Shown one piece after another: positions 9,313-19,370 of a stretch of 64,000 nucleotides of DNA (positions are counted from its first letter, which is position 1; each line of letters starts with the position of its first letter). A model generated the notes under the pieces. It was given only the letters and a program-made list of their open reading frames with translations, did not search any database and was not told where the DNA came from. The stretch lies in the NCBI GenBank assembly GCA_963781025.1, contig CAWADU010000003.1, positions 682,001 through 746,000 of the forward strand, written 5' to 3'. This stretch comes from Tardibacter sp963781025 (lineage in GTDB: Bacteria > Pseudomonadota > Alphaproteobacteria > Sphingomonadales > Sphingomonadaceae). A program made the position numbers and the translations under genes.

Positions 9313-10626
9313 ATGCGCCTTTCCAGACATTTTATTCCGGTTACGAAGGAAACACCCGCCGACGCGCAGATCGTCAGCCATCGCCTGATGCTGCGCGCCG
9401 GCCTCATCCGGCAGACGGCGGCCGGCATATATGCGTGGCTGCCCGCGGGCTATCGCGTCCTTCGCAAGATCGAACAGATCGTGCGCGAGGAGCAGGACCG
9501 TGCGGGCGCGGTCGAACTGCTGATGCCGACGATCCAGTCGGCCGATCTTTGGCGCGAAAGCGGGCGCTATGACGCCTATGGCCCGGAAATGCTCCGGTTC
9601 AAGGACCGCCATGAGCGTGAAATGCTTTACGGGCCGACGGCGGAAGAGGCCATCACCGCGATCTTCCTGGAATTGGCGAAGAGCTACCGGGACCTTCCGC
9701 GCACGCTTTACAACATCCAGTGGAAATTCCGCGACGAAGTGCGCCCCCGCTTCGGCATCATGCGCGGCCGCGAATTCCTGATGAAGGATGCCTACAGCTT
9801 CGATCTGGACGAGGCGGGCGCGCGGCACAGCTACAACAAGATGTTTGTGGCCTATCTGCGGACCTACGCCCGCATGGGACTGTCGGCGATTCCGATGCAG
9901 GCCGATACAGGTCCGATCGGCGGCGACCTGAGCCATGAGTTCATCGTGCTTGCTCCCACTGGCGAGAGCGAGGTCTTCTATCACCGCGACTGGGAGCAGC
10001 CCCGCAGCCTGGATGTGGATGCCGAAGACCCGGCGGCGTTGCAGGCGTTCGTTTCCGCGCTCACCGCCGACTATGCGGCAACCGACGAGAAACGCGATGC
10101 TGCTCGTGAAGCAGCGGCGGGAGATGCGCTTTGCCAATCTCGCGGAATTGAGGTGGGTCACATCTTCTTTTTCGGCACCAAATACTCGGCCGCGATGGGG
10201 ATGACTGTGCAGGGCCGCGATGGCAGCGCGATCACGCCGCAGATGGGCAGCTATGGCATCGGCGTTTCGCGTCTGATGGGCGCGATCATCGAGGCCAACC
10301 ACGACGACAACGGCATCATCTGGCCAGAATCAGTTGCGCCCTACAAGGTGGGGCTGATCAACCTGCGCGCCGACGACGACGCCTGCGCCGCCGCCGCCGA
10401 TGGGCTCTACGCGAAGCTGACTTCCGCTGGCGTCGAGACGCTCTATGACGACCGCGACGAACGCGGCGGCGCCAAGTTCGCGACGGCGGACCTGCTGGGC
10501 ATGCCGTGGCAACTGGTGCTCGGTCCGAAAGGGCTGGCTTCGAACATCGTCGAACTGAAGTGCCGCCGTACCGGCGAAAAACAGGAATTGTCCCCCGAGT
10601 TTGCGCTGGCGAGGCTGGCCGGGTGA
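9313..10626 (+). CDS. proS: prolyl-tRNA synthetase, short alphaproteobacterial form
   Basis: Charges tRNA-Pro with proline in the cytoplasm. At 437 residues it is the compact ProS that lacks the large editing insertion of the E. coli enzyme. Class II motifs are visible: RAGLIRQTAAGIYAWLP (motif 1 area), RFGIMRGREFLMKDAYSF (motif 2) and GSYGIGVSRLMGAI (motif 3). The anticodon-binding domain fills the last 100 residues. The stop overlaps the GTG of lolC/E (GTGA), so the genes are translationally coupled. Confidence 0.96.
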   Translation: MRLSRHFIPVTKETPADAQIVSHRLMLRAGLIRQTAAGIYAWLPAGYRVLRKIEQIVREEQDRAGAVELLMPTIQSADLWRESGRYDAYGPEMLRFKDRHEREMLYGPTAEEAITAIFLELAKSYRDLPRTLYNIQWKFRDEVRPRFGIMRGREFLMKDAYSFDLDEAGARHSYNKMFVAYLRTYARMGLSAIPMQADTGPIGGDLSHEFIVLAPTGESEVFYHRDWEQPRSLDVDAEDPAALQAFVSALTADYAATDEKRDAAREAAAGDALCQSRGIEVGHIFFFGTKYSAAMGMTVQGRDGSAITPQMGSYGIGVSRLMGAIIEANHDDNGIIWPESVAPYKVGLINLRADDDACAAAADGLYAKLTSAGVETLYDDRDERGGAKFATADLLGMPWQLVLGPKGLASNIVELKCRRTGEKQELSPEFALARLAG

Positions 10627-11875
10627 TCCTGTCCCGCTATGAACGCATGATCGCCAAGCGCTATCTGGTGCCTGGCGGGCAGGGGGAGGGCTTCATCTTC
10701 CTCGTCGCCTCGATCAGCCTTGTGGCGGTGATGCTGGGCGTGGCGGCGCTGATCGCGGTCATGTCGGTGATGAACGGCTTTCGCGCCGAGCTGTTCGACA
10801 AGATCATCGGGCTCAATGGCCATGCGGTCGTGCAGGGCTATGGCGGCCGGCTGGAGAATTGGCGCGAGGTCCAGAAACTCGCGCTCGCGACGCCGGGCGT
10901 CACGAGCGCGACGCCGTTGATCGAGCAGCCGCTGATGGCCTCGTTCAGCGGACGGGTGGAAGGCGTGCTCGCCCGGGGTATGCGAATGGAGGATATCCGC
11001 AGCAACCGGACGCTGAATGAAAAGGTGACCGCCGGTTCGCTCAAAGTCTGGCCCCGGACAAGCCGGTCGTTGCCATTGGCGCACGACTGGCGGAGGCGCT
11101 TGGCGCGACCGTGGGTTCCTCCATAAGCCTGATTTCGCCGCAAGGGCAGGTGACACCGTTCGGCACCGCTCCGCGAATTGTCGCCTATGAAGTCGGCGCG
11201 ATCTTCGAGGTCGGCGTCTATGATTACGACAAGGCGTTCGTGATCATGCCGATGGAGCAAGCGCAGACCTTGCTGATGCTGGGCGACAGGGTAGGCATGA
11301 TCGAGGTGATGACGACCGACGCCGACAATGTGAAACCAACGTTGCTGCCGCTGGCCGACAAGGTGGCGGGCAACGCCGTCGTCACCGACTGGCAGGAAAT
11401 GAACGCCTCGCTGTTCGATGCACTGAAGGTTGAACGGGTGGTGATGTTCTGGGTGCTGTCGATCATCATCCTGGTCGCGGTCTTCAACATATTGTCGTCG
11501 CTCATCATGCTGGTCCGCGCCAAGACCAAGGACATCGCGATCCTTCGCACCATGGGCGCGAGCCGGGTGGCGCTGATGCGCATCTTCATGACCGTGGGCA
11601 CATTGATCGGCGCACTGGGCATCGTCGCCGGACTTATTCTCGGCTTCGCGATCCTCTATTTCCGGCAGGGCATCGTCGGTGGCATCGGTTTCCTCACCGG
11701 ACAGAATCTCTGGGATCCGTCGATCCGTTATCTGACCGAGCTGCCTGCCAGGACCGATCCCGTCGAAGTGACCGCCATCGTCCTGATGGCGCTTGTCCTG
11801 TCCTTCCTGTCGACGCTTTACCCGGCCTGGAAGGCGGCAAGCACCGATCCGGTTCAGGTGCTCCGTTATGAGTGA
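10623..11875 (+). pseudogene. lolE: lipoprotein-releasing permease LolC/LolE, single-base frameshift
   Basis: The inner-membrane subunit of the ABC machine that extracts lipoproteins and hands them to LolA. It starts at GTG 10623 (VILSRYERMIAKRYL), overlapping the proS stop. Helix 1, the periplasmic domain and three C-terminal helices are all encoded, but in two frames. The first frame fails after GSLK, and the rest (SLAPDKPVVAIGARLAEALG onward) reads one base off from the AAA at 11043-11045. Restoring one A gives a continuous protein of 417 residues, the normal family length. The gene is expected to be essential and its partner lolD is intact, so an assembly error is more likely than loss. 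As given, the ORFs are 10623-11126 and 11111-11875. Confidence 0.9.
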
Positions 11876-12602
11876 GGTTCTCGTCGTTCATGACCTGAAG
11901 CGCAGCTTCACCCAGGGTGGCCAGACCATCCATGTCCTGCGCGGCGTCGATCTTGCGATCAACGCCGGTGAAATCGTCGCGCTGCTTGGTCCTTCCGGGT
12001 CGGGAAAGTCGACAATGCTCCAGGCGATAGGCCTTCTCGAAGGCGGTTTTGAGGGCCAGATCATCATCGACGGCGAGCATTGCGAAAAGCTCGACAACAA
12101 GAACCGCACACGGGTGCGACGGGAAAAGCTCGGCTTCGTGTACCAGTTTCATCATCTGCTGCCTGATTTCTCGGCGGCTGAAAATGTGTTGCTGCCGCAG
12201 CTCGTTCATGGAGCTGACCCACTGGACGCCGGGCTGCGGGCCAAGCAGTTGCTCGCGGGGCTTGGCCTTGGCCACCGGCTCGATCATCGGCCGTCGCAGC
12301 TCTCCGGCGGCGAGCAGCAACGCGTCGCCGTAGCGCGCGCATTGGCGAACCAGCCGGTGCTGGTGCTGGCGGACGAGCCTACCGGCAACCTCGACGAGCA
12401 TACCGCCGATGTTGTGCTGGCCGAGTTCCTGAGGCTGGTGCGCGAACACAAATCGGCGGCGCTGGTCGCGACGCACAACCAGCGGCTGGCGGCCAAGATG
12501 GACAGGGTGATCCGTCTTCACGACGGGCGGCTCGAAGGTCCTGCGTCTACAGCGAGAGATGCAAGCATGGATGCTTTCCCGAATCATCAGCACTCCCCAT
12601 AG
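11868..12602 (+). CDS. lolD: lipoprotein-releasing system ATP-binding protein
   Basis: The ATPase that drives the LolC/E permease. It is 244 residues, with Walker A (GPSGSGKST) near 43, a Q-loop, the ABC signature (LSGGEQQRVAVARAL) near 145 and Walker B (VLVLADEPTGNLD) near 168. The ATG overlaps the lolC/E stop by eight bases. The C-terminus runs some 15 residues past the usual LolD end with no recognised motif. Confidence 0.95.
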   Translation: MSEVLVVHDLKRSFTQGGQTIHVLRGVDLAINAGEIVALLGPSGSGKSTMLQAIGLLEGGFEGQIIIDGEHCEKLDNKNRTRVRREKLGFVYQFHHLLPDFSAAENVLLPQLVHGADPLDAGLRAKQLLAGLGLGHRLDHRPSQLSGGEQQRVAVARALANQPVLVLADEPTGNLDEHTADVVLAEFLRLVREHKSAALVATHNQRLAAKMDRVIRLHDGRLEGPASTARDASMDAFPNHQHSP

Positions 12603-12610
12603 TCCCCGCC

Positions 12611-15600
12611 ATGCCTCATGCCGCCTTCGTGCCCCTTCGCGTCTTTTCCGCCTACACCATGCTGGAAGGCGCGATTGAGCCGAAGACGTTGGCGAAACAT
12701 GCGCGAAAGCTGGGCTTCCCGGCCTGCGCGATCACCGATCGCAATGGCCTTTACGGCGCGATGGCTTTTTCCGAGGCGGCAATGGGCGCGGGCGTCCAGC
12801 CCGTCATCGGCACCTTGCTGGCCGTGGCTCGCCCCGGCGTTGCGGAGGGCAAATCTCCGGTCATCGACTGGTTGGCGCTCTATGCGCAGGATGAGCAGGG
12901 TTATGACAACCTTTGCGCACTGGTTTCCGCGGCACACCTCGATAGGCCGGACCATGAACCGGCGCATGTCACCATGGAGGCGCTGCACGGCCGCACGGAT
13001 GGCCTGCTTGCGCTGACCGGCGCCCGCGAGGGAGCGCTGGCGCAGCTACTGGCGGCCGGGCAGCAGAGCGCGGCGGAATCCTATCTCCAAAAGCTTGAGC
13101 GCCTGTTTCCCGGGCGGCTCTACGTCGAAATCGCGCGGCGGGACGACCCTGTTGAGATGGCGGCCGAAGAGGCGTTGATCGATCTCGCCTATGTGCGCGA
13201 CCTGCCGCTGGTCGCGACCAATCCGGTCAGCTATGCGGAGCCTGACTTCCACGCCGCGCACGATGCGATGCTGTGCATCGCCGACAGCGCCTATGTCGAA
13301 TTGAACGATCGCCGGACGTCCTGCCCACACGCCTGGATGAAACCGGCCGGTGAAATGGCCGCGCTGTTCGCGGACCTGCCCGAAGCGTTGCAGAACACGC
13401 TGGTTGTCGCGCAACGCTGCGCCGTCGCCGCACCCAAGCGCAAACCGATATTACCAAGTCTCGCGGGCGATCGCGACGCCGAGGCGGTGGCGCTGGGCGA
13501 AGAGGCTCGGGCCGGGCTTGCACGGAGGCTTGAAGCGGCAGGGATCGGCGACGACGACGTCAAACCCTATGAGGAACGCCTTGAGTTCGAGATCGACGTC
13601 ATCACCGGCATGGGCTTTCCCGGCTATTTCCTGATCGTCGCCGAATTCATCCAATGGGCGAAATCGCAGGGCATTCCGGTGGGGCCGGGGCGTGGTTCGG
13701 GCGCGGGTTCGGTCGTCGCATGGGCGCTTACCATCACCGACCTCGATCCGTTGAAGCTTGGCCTGCTGTTCGAACGCTTCCTCAACCCCGAACGCGTGTC
13801 GATGCCGGACTTCGACATCGATTTCTGCGAAACCCGCCGCGACGAGGTGATCCGCCACGTCCAGGAAAAATACGGGCACGACCATGTCGCGCAGATCATC
13901 ACCTTCGGTAAGCTGAAGGCGCGCGCCGTGCTGAAGGATACCGGCCGCGTGCTGCAGATGAGCTATGGCCAGGTGGATCGCCTCGCCAAGCTGGTGCCCA
14001 ACCACCCGACCGACCCGTGGACGCTGGACCGCACGCTGGAAAAGGGCGGGGTTGCCGAATTTCGCCAGGAATATGAGCTTCACGACGATGTCAGGCGGCT
14101 GGTCGATCTGGCGATGAAGCTCGAGGGCCTGCCACGCCACAGCTCCACCCACGCAGCGGGCGTGGTGATCGGCGACAGGCCCCTTGCACAGCTCGTTCCG
14201 CTCTATCGCGATCCGCGGTCAAACATGCCGGTCACCCAGTTCGACATGAAATATGTCGAAGCGGCGGGGCTCGTAAAGTTCGATTTCCTGGGATTGAAGA
14301 CATTGTCGGTTCTTCAGCGGGCGATCGAATTGCTGGCGAAGCGCGGTATCGAGGTCGATCTCGCCGGGTTGGGCTGGGACGATCCAAAGGTCTATGAGAT
14401 TCTCCAGCGGGGCGACACGGTCGGCGTGTTCCAGCTCGAATCCGAAGGCATGCGCCGCACGCTCTCGGCGGTGAAACCGACCTGTTTCGAAGACATTATC
14501 GCCCTTGTCTCGCTCTACCGGCCCGGACCGATGGACAATATCCCGAGCTTCGGCGCGCGCAAGAACGGGCGGGAGGCGATCGAATATCCGCATCCGCTGC
14601 TGGAAGGCGTGCTGAAGGAAACCTACGGCATCTTCGTCTATCAGGAACAGGTGATGCAGGCCGCGCAGATCCTGGCTGGCTATTCGCTGGGCGAAGCCGA
14701 TCTTCTCCGCCGGGCGATGGGCAAGAAGATCCAGGCCGAGATGGATGCGCAGCGCTCGCGCTTTGTCGAGGGGTGCGCCGAAAAGCAGATCAGCGCCGGC
14801 AAGGCCAATGAGCTGTTCGACTTGATCGACAAGTTCGCGGGCTATGGCTTCAACAAGAGTCACGCCGCCGCCTATGCACTGGTCGCCTATCACACCGCAT
14901 GGTTGAAGGCGCATCACCGGCATGAGTTCTACGCCGCCTCCATGGCCTATGACATCGCGCTCACAGACAAACTGTCGATATTCGTCGACGATATACGCCG
15001 GCTCGGCGTGCGTTGCTTGCCGCCATGCATCAACCGCAGCGGCGCCGATTTCATCGTCGAGGAAGATGGCGAGGGACTGGCCGTCCGCTACGCGCTGGGG
15101 GCGTTGAAGGGCGTGGGCGAAAAGGCGATGAGCGATCTCGTAAGCGCGCGGGAACGAGGCGGTCTGTTCCAGAGCTTCGACGATTTTGCTGAGCGCATCG
15201 ATCCGCGCCAGCTCAACAAGCGCCAGCTCGAAAGCCTGGCCGCCGCCGGCGCTTTCGATTGCATCAATGCCGATCGGGCAAGCGTCCATGCGTCGGCCGA
15301 GACGATCCTCGCCCATGCTTCCGCCGCCGCCGACCAGCGCAACAGCGGTCAACATGGCCTGTTCGGCGCGGGCAGCGCGGGTTTGGCCCCCATCCGGCTT
15401 GCGACCACCAAGCCCTGGTCGTTGTCCGAGCGGATGACGCAGGAAAAGGACGCGTTCGGTTTCTATCTCTCGGCTCATCCGGTAGACCGCTACCGGCATC
15501 TGCTCGCCGCCAATGGTGTGCGGAGCTATTCCGATCTATCCGCTGCGGGCGGCCCTGTCGGCGGGGGGCGGACGAGCGCCGCGATGGCCGGACTTATGGA

Positions 15601-16093
15601 AGATGCGCGCTGGCGGACATCGGCGAGCGGCAAGCGTTATCTGCTCGCGACCTGTTCCGATGAATCGGGTCAGTTCATCGCCAGCATTTTCGACGACGAA
15701 GCGCAGGAGGCGGTGGAGGCCGCAGCCCGCGCGGGCGAGTGCGCGCTGTTGTCGGTCGAGCTTCTATGGAGGCCGGAGGAGGACACGCCGCGCGTCACCA
15801 TTCGCGGGCTGACACCGCTGGACAGCCTTGCCAAGCGCATCCGCATCAACCTCGAGATCACGTTGACGAGCACCGCCGCCCTGCCGATGATCGCGGGTGA
15901 ACTCGAGAAGGTTCGCGGCGGGCGCGGCGAAGTCGTGCTTCGGCTGAGGGCGGAGGACATGGAGGTCAAGCTCAGCCTTGGACGCAGATATGCGCTGGAA
16001 GCTGAAATCGCCGCGCGAATCGAATACCTTCCGGGTGTTACGGCCGTAACGCTGAAAGCGGACGAGCAGCCGAGACTGGCGCTGGTTTCCTGA
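12611..16093 (+). CDS. dnaE: DNA polymerase III alpha subunit
   Basis: The replicative polymerase subunit, 1160 residues and full length. It opens with a PHP domain (FVPLRVFSAYTMLEGA and AITDRNGLYG). The polymerase core contains GPGRGSGAGSVVAWAL near 360 and the catalytic aspartates in PDFDIDF near 400. Helix-hairpin-helix and OB-fold regions follow toward the C-terminus. It begins eight bases after lolD. Nothing is unusual. Confidence 0.97.
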   Translation: MPHAAFVPLRVFSAYTMLEGAIEPKTLAKHARKLGFPACAITDRNGLYGAMAFSEAAMGAGVQPVIGTLLAVARPGVAEGKSPVIDWLALYAQDEQGYDNLCALVSAAHLDRPDHEPAHVTMEALHGRTDGLLALTGAREGALAQLLAAGQQSAAESYLQKLERLFPGRLYVEIARRDDPVEMAAEEALIDLAYVRDLPLVATNPVSYAEPDFHAAHDAMLCIADSAYVELNDRRTSCPHAWMKPAGEMAALFADLPEALQNTLVVAQRCAVAAPKRKPILPSLAGDRDAEAVALGEEARAGLARRLEAAGIGDDDVKPYEERLEFEIDVITGMGFPGYFLIVAEFIQWAKSQGIPVGPGRGSGAGSVVAWALTITDLDPLKLGLLFERFLNPERVSMPDFDIDFCETRRDEVIRHVQEKYGHDHVAQIITFGKLKARAVLKDTGRVLQMSYGQVDRLAKLVPNHPTDPWTLDRTLEKGGVAEFRQEYELHDDVRRLVDLAMKLEGLPRHSSTHAAGVVIGDRPLAQLVPLYRDPRSNMPVTQFDMKYVEAAGLVKFDFLGLKTLSVLQRAIELLAKRGIEVDLAGLGWDDPKVYEILQRGDTVGVFQLESEGMRRTLSAVKPTCFEDIIALVSLYRPGPMDNIPSFGARKNGREAIEYPHPLLEGVLKETYGIFVYQEQVMQAAQILAGYSLGEADLLRRAMGKKIQAEMDAQRSRFVEGCAEKQISAGKANELFDLIDKFAGYGFNKSHAAAYALVAYHTAWLKAHHRHEFYAASMAYDIALTDKLSIFVDDIRRLGVRCLPPCINRSGADFIVEEDGEGLAVRYALGALKGVGEKAMSDLVSARERGGLFQSFDDFAERIDPRQLNKRQLESLAAAGAFDCINADRASVHASAETILAHASAAADQRNSGQHGLFGAGSAGLAPIRLATTKPWSLSERMTQEKDAFGFYLSAHPVDRYRHLLAANGVRSYSDLSAAGGPVGGGRTSAAMAGLMEDARWRTSASGKRYLLATCSDESGQFIASIFDDEAQEAVEAAARAGECALLSVELLWRPEEDTPRVTIRGLTPLDSLAKRIRINLEITLTSTAALPMIAGELEKVRGGRGEVVLRLRAEDMEVKLSLGRRYALEAEIAARIEYLPGVTAVTLKADEQPRLALVS

Positions 16094-16135
16094 CGTAAAA
16101 TGGATATTCTCGACATGGGGCGCCAGGAGACTGCC

Positions 16136-17716
16136 ATGTTGGGGGGGATGCAATATTGGCCACTGCGGTTGACGCACCTCATCGACCATGCCGTGCGCGA
16201 ACACGGCGCGCGTGAGATCGTCAGTTGCGCGATTGATGGACGAACAAGCCGAACCAACTGGGCTGGCATTGCATCGGACGCGCGACGTCTGGCGAGCGCT
16301 TTGGACCAACTCGGCATCCAGCCCGGCGACCGGGTCGCCACCCTGGCGATGAACCATGCCCGTCACCTTGTCTCGTGGTTTGGCGCGATAGGCATGGGCG
16401 GCATTATCCACACCGTGAACTGGCGGCTGTTCGATGAACAGATCGCCTTTATCATCAACGATGCGGCGGACCGGGTTCTGCTCTATGACGCGGCCCTTTC
16501 CGAAACCGTGGCAAGGGTGAAGCCGCGCCTCCCGACGGTCGAACATTTCATCTGTTTCGATGACGATTTCGATGTCCTGATCGCTGGTGGGGACAAGGGT
16601 TTTCCCTGGGTCGCGGGGGACGAACGCGATCCCGCGATGCTGTGCTACACCAGCGGCACGACCGGGAATCCCAAGGGCGTCCTTTATCAGCATCGGTCTG
16701 CGGCGCTGCACAGCATGATGGTGGTCCAGCCCGATATAGCAGAGCTGGGCCAGCGGTCGGTCGTGCTGCCGGTTGTACCGCTGTTCCATGCGGCGAGCTG
16801 GGGACTGCCTTTTGCCGCGGCCCAGGTTGGCGCCAAGATGGTGTTGTCGGCGGCGGCAGACCCGGCCACGCTGCATCGGCTGCTGTTGGAAGAAGGGGTG
16901 ACGCACGCAGCGGGCGTGCCCTCCGTCTGGAATTCAATGTTTCAGCATGTCGAATCCATAGGTTCGGATTTCGGGCGGCTGCGCGTTGTGCTGATGGGAG
17001 GATCGGCGGCATCGCGCTCGCTCGTCAGACGCTTCCATGCGGCGGATATTCGGCTTTGCCATCTCTGGGGGATGACCGAAACCTCGCCGGTTTGTACGTC
17101 GAACGCCTATCCGGCGGGATGGTCGGCCATGGATGCCGAAGCGCGGATCGACCATGTCATTCGACAGGGGAAGGCGGTATTCGGCACCGAATTGCGGGTG
17201 GTGGATGAGACTGGAGTTGCTTGCCCACGCGATGGCCAGAGCGCCGGCCGCCTCGAGGTACGGGGCGCCTGGGTCATCGACACATATTATGGGGCAAACG
17301 CACCTGCCGTCGATGGTGGAGGCTGGTTCGACACCGGCGACATCGCAGTAATCCACCCCGATGGCGTGATGCAGATCACGGACCGCGCCAAGGACGTCAT
17401 CAAATCCGGTGGTGAATGGATCAGCTCGATCGAGCTTGAAAATACTGCAACGGGCTGCCCCGGCGTACTTGAGGCGGCGGCGGTCGGCATCCCGCACCCC
17501 AAGTGGGAGGAACGGCCGCTGCTTCTGGCCGTCCGGTGTCCGGGCAGCGCCGTTACGTCGGCCGAAATTCTTGCCCATTTATCGGGGCGCGTCGCCAAAT
17601 GGTGGTTGCCCGACGAAATATTGTTCGTCGATGAACTGCCGCATACGGCGACGGGCAAGCTGTTGAAGACCGCACTTCGGCGCCAGTACGCCAATTACCG
17701 AATGCGGGATGCATAG
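16136..17716 (+). CDS. fatty-acyl-CoA synthetase (AMP-forming)
   Basis: Activates a carboxylic acid to its CoA thioester through an acyl-adenylate. Of 526 residues, the P-loop CYTSGTTGNPKGV lies near 175, WGMTETSP near 310, the hinge region GWFDTGDIAVI near 400 and the C-terminal lysine in TATGKLLKT near 505. The start at 16136 is preferred over 16100 because AGGAGA lies five bases before it. The architecture fits medium- or long-chain fatty acids, but the exact substrate cannot be read from sequence. Confidence 0.9.
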   Translation: MLGGMQYWPLRLTHLIDHAVREHGAREIVSCAIDGRTSRTNWAGIASDARRLASALDQLGIQPGDRVATLAMNHARHLVSWFGAIGMGGIIHTVNWRLFDEQIAFIINDAADRVLLYDAALSETVARVKPRLPTVEHFICFDDDFDVLIAGGDKGFPWVAGDERDPAMLCYTSGTTGNPKGVLYQHRSAALHSMMVVQPDIAELGQRSVVLPVVPLFHAASWGLPFAAAQVGAKMVLSAAADPATLHRLLLEEGVTHAAGVPSVWNSMFQHVESIGSDFGRLRVVLMGGSAASRSLVRRFHAADIRLCHLWGMTETSPVCTSNAYPAGWSAMDAEARIDHVIRQGKAVFGTELRVVDETGVACPRDGQSAGRLEVRGAWVIDTYYGANAPAVDGGGWFDTGDIAVIHPDGVMQITDRAKDVIKSGGEWISSIELENTATGCPGVLEAAAVGIPHPKWEERPLLLAVRCPGSAVTSAEILAHLSGRVAKWWLPDEILFVDELPHTATGKLLKTALRRQYANYRMRDA

Positions 17717-17725
17717 GCCAACGGC

Positions 17726-18814
17726 TTATAACAACCGGAGTTGATCGCTCATCGGTGGACGGAACAGATCGGTCCTGAGCCGGACCTTCTCCTTGTTGAG
17801 GCCCAGCTTTCGGCAGGCGATGGTGAAGCGCGTCCGCATAAGATCGGCCCACGGGCCTTGCCCGCGCATCCTTGTGAAGAAATTCGGATCATTCTCGCGG
17901 CCATCGCGGATGGAGCGGATAATGTTCATCACCTTTTCCGCGCGATCGGGAAAATGCGCATCGAGCCACGCCTTGAACAGCGGCGCGACCTCGAACGGCA
18001 GGCGGACCGGCAGGAAGAAAGCAGCCTTTGCGCCTGCTTGTGCCGCACGTTCCAATATATGTTCCATTTCGTGGTCGGTGATGCCGGGGACGACAGGCGC
18101 GATCGACACGAAGACCGGGACACCCGCTTCGGCAAGTTTGCGGATCGCGAGAAGCCTCTTTTCCGGGCGCGGCGCGCGCGGCTCCAGGGTGCGGGCGATC
18201 AGCGGCGTCAACGACGTGACGGATATGGCGACCGAAACCAGGTTCTGCCGGGCCATCGGCGCGATGATATCAAGGACGCTGACGACCCTGTCCGACTTTG
18301 TGGTGATGGTGAACGGGTGGCGGCACTCGGCCAGCACCTCAAGACAGGCGCGCGTTACGCCCCATTTTGCCTCGATGGGCTGGAAAGGGTCGGTGTTTGT
18401 GCCAAAAGCGATGGGCCGGGCCTCATAACCGCGTTTCGAAAGTTCGGCCCTCAGAAGCTCCGGCGCATTGGGCTTGGCGAACAGCTTTGTTTCGAAGTCA
18501 ATTCCTGGCGACAGGTCGTGGTAGGCGTGGGTCGGACGGGCGAAGCAGTAAATGCAACCGTGCTCGCAGCCGCGATAGGGGTTGATCGAGCGGTCAAAAC
18601 CGATGTCGGGGGAATTGTTGCGGGTGATGATCGTGCGGGGATGCTCGACCGTCACCGTGGTTTTCAGCGGCGGCGGTTCCCCATCCAGTGTCGCCCGCTC
18701 ATCCAGCCAGTCGCCATCGGTTTCCCGCGAGGGGAGGTTGAAGCGTCTGCTCGTCGTATTGACCGTAGCACCGCGCCGAGGGGGAGGCGGCTTTGGCACC
18801 ACCCCAATCTGCAC
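17726..18814 (-). CDS. PA0069-family radical SAM protein
   Basis: A 362-residue radical SAM enzyme. The cluster-binding CxxxCxxC is read in GCEHGCIYCFARP near residue 87. FGTNTDPFQPIE and the SPL-like core fit the PA0069 (spore photoproduct lyase-related) family. The reaction is unknown. The start is an ambiguous GTG at 18814 with no good ribosome-binding site; conserved sequence begins about 13 residues later. It is the last gene of a minus-strand run with moaB 16 bases upstream. Confidence 0.88.
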   Translation of the reverse strand: MQIGVVPKPPPPRRGATVNTTSRRFNLPSRETDGDWLDERATLDGEPPPLKTTVTVEHPRTIITRNNSPDIGFDRSINPYRGCEHGCIYCFARPTHAYHDLSPGIDFETKLFAKPNAPELLRAELSKRGYEARPIAFGTNTDPFQPIEAKWGVTRACLEVLAECRHPFTITTKSDRVVSVLDIIAPMARQNLVSVAISVTSLTPLIARTLEPRAPRPEKRLLAIRKLAEAGVPVFVSIAPVVPGITDHEMEHILERAAQAGAKAAFFLPVRLPFEVAPLFKAWLDAHFPDRAEKVMNIIRSIRDGRENDPNFFTRMRGQGPWADLMRTRFTIACRKLGLNKEKVRLRTDLFRPPMSDQLRLL

Positions 18815-18830
18815 TGGTCAAAAGAACAAA

Positions 18831-19370
18831 TCAAGAACGAATTTCGTGTTCCCGCAGTCGCGGCATCACCTCGACGAAATTGCAAGGCCGATGCCGACTA
18901 TCAAGCTGGGTCGCCAGAATGCCGTCCCAGCCGTCCTTCACGGCCCCGGTCGATCCGGGCAACGCGAACATATAGGTGCCCCGCGCGACGCCCGCGCAGG
19001 CGCGGGATTGTACCGTCGATGTGCCGATCGACTGATAGGACAGCCAGCGAAACAGTTCGCCAAAGCCCGGTATTTCCTTGTCCCACACTCTTGCGAACGC
19101 TTCTGGAGTCACATCATAGCCGGTAAGGCCGGTGCCGCCGGTCGAAATGATGCAGTCGATCGTCTCGTCATCGATCCAGCGGTGCAGCTGGGCGACGATC
19201 AGCTCGGCATCGTCGCGCACGATGGATCGTTCGGCAAGAACATGGCCGGCATCTACAAGACGCTGGGCCAATGCGTCGCCCGAACCGTCGTTTGTCTGAT
19301 CGCGCGTATCCGACACGGTCATCACCGCGATGCGAACGGGTTTGAAGGGAAGGCTTTCGTCAATCGGCAC
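18831..19370 (-). CDS. moaB: molybdenum cofactor biosynthesis protein B
   Basis: A 179-residue MoaB/Mog-type protein that adenylates molybdopterin or helps insert molybdate. STGGTGLTGYDVTPEAF (near 77) and LPGSTGAVKDGW (near 145) are the molybdopterin-binding motifs. The GTG start lies 11 bases inside the 3' end of the transglycosylase gene, indicating coupled translation. Confidence 0.92.
   Translation of the reverse strand: MPIDESLPFKPVRIAVMTVSDTRDQTNDGSGDALAQRLVDAGHVLAERSIVRDDAELIVAQLHRWIDDETIDCIISTGGTGLTGYDVTPEAFARVWDKEIPGFGELFRWLSYQSIGTSTVQSRACAGVARGTYMFALPGSTGAVKDGWDGILATQLDSRHRPCNFVEVMPRLREHEIRS

Noticed and set aside
17741..19126. A 461-codon open frame spanning the radical SAM and moaB genes on the plus strand
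   Set aside because: It crosses two real genes on the other strand and has a random basic composition.
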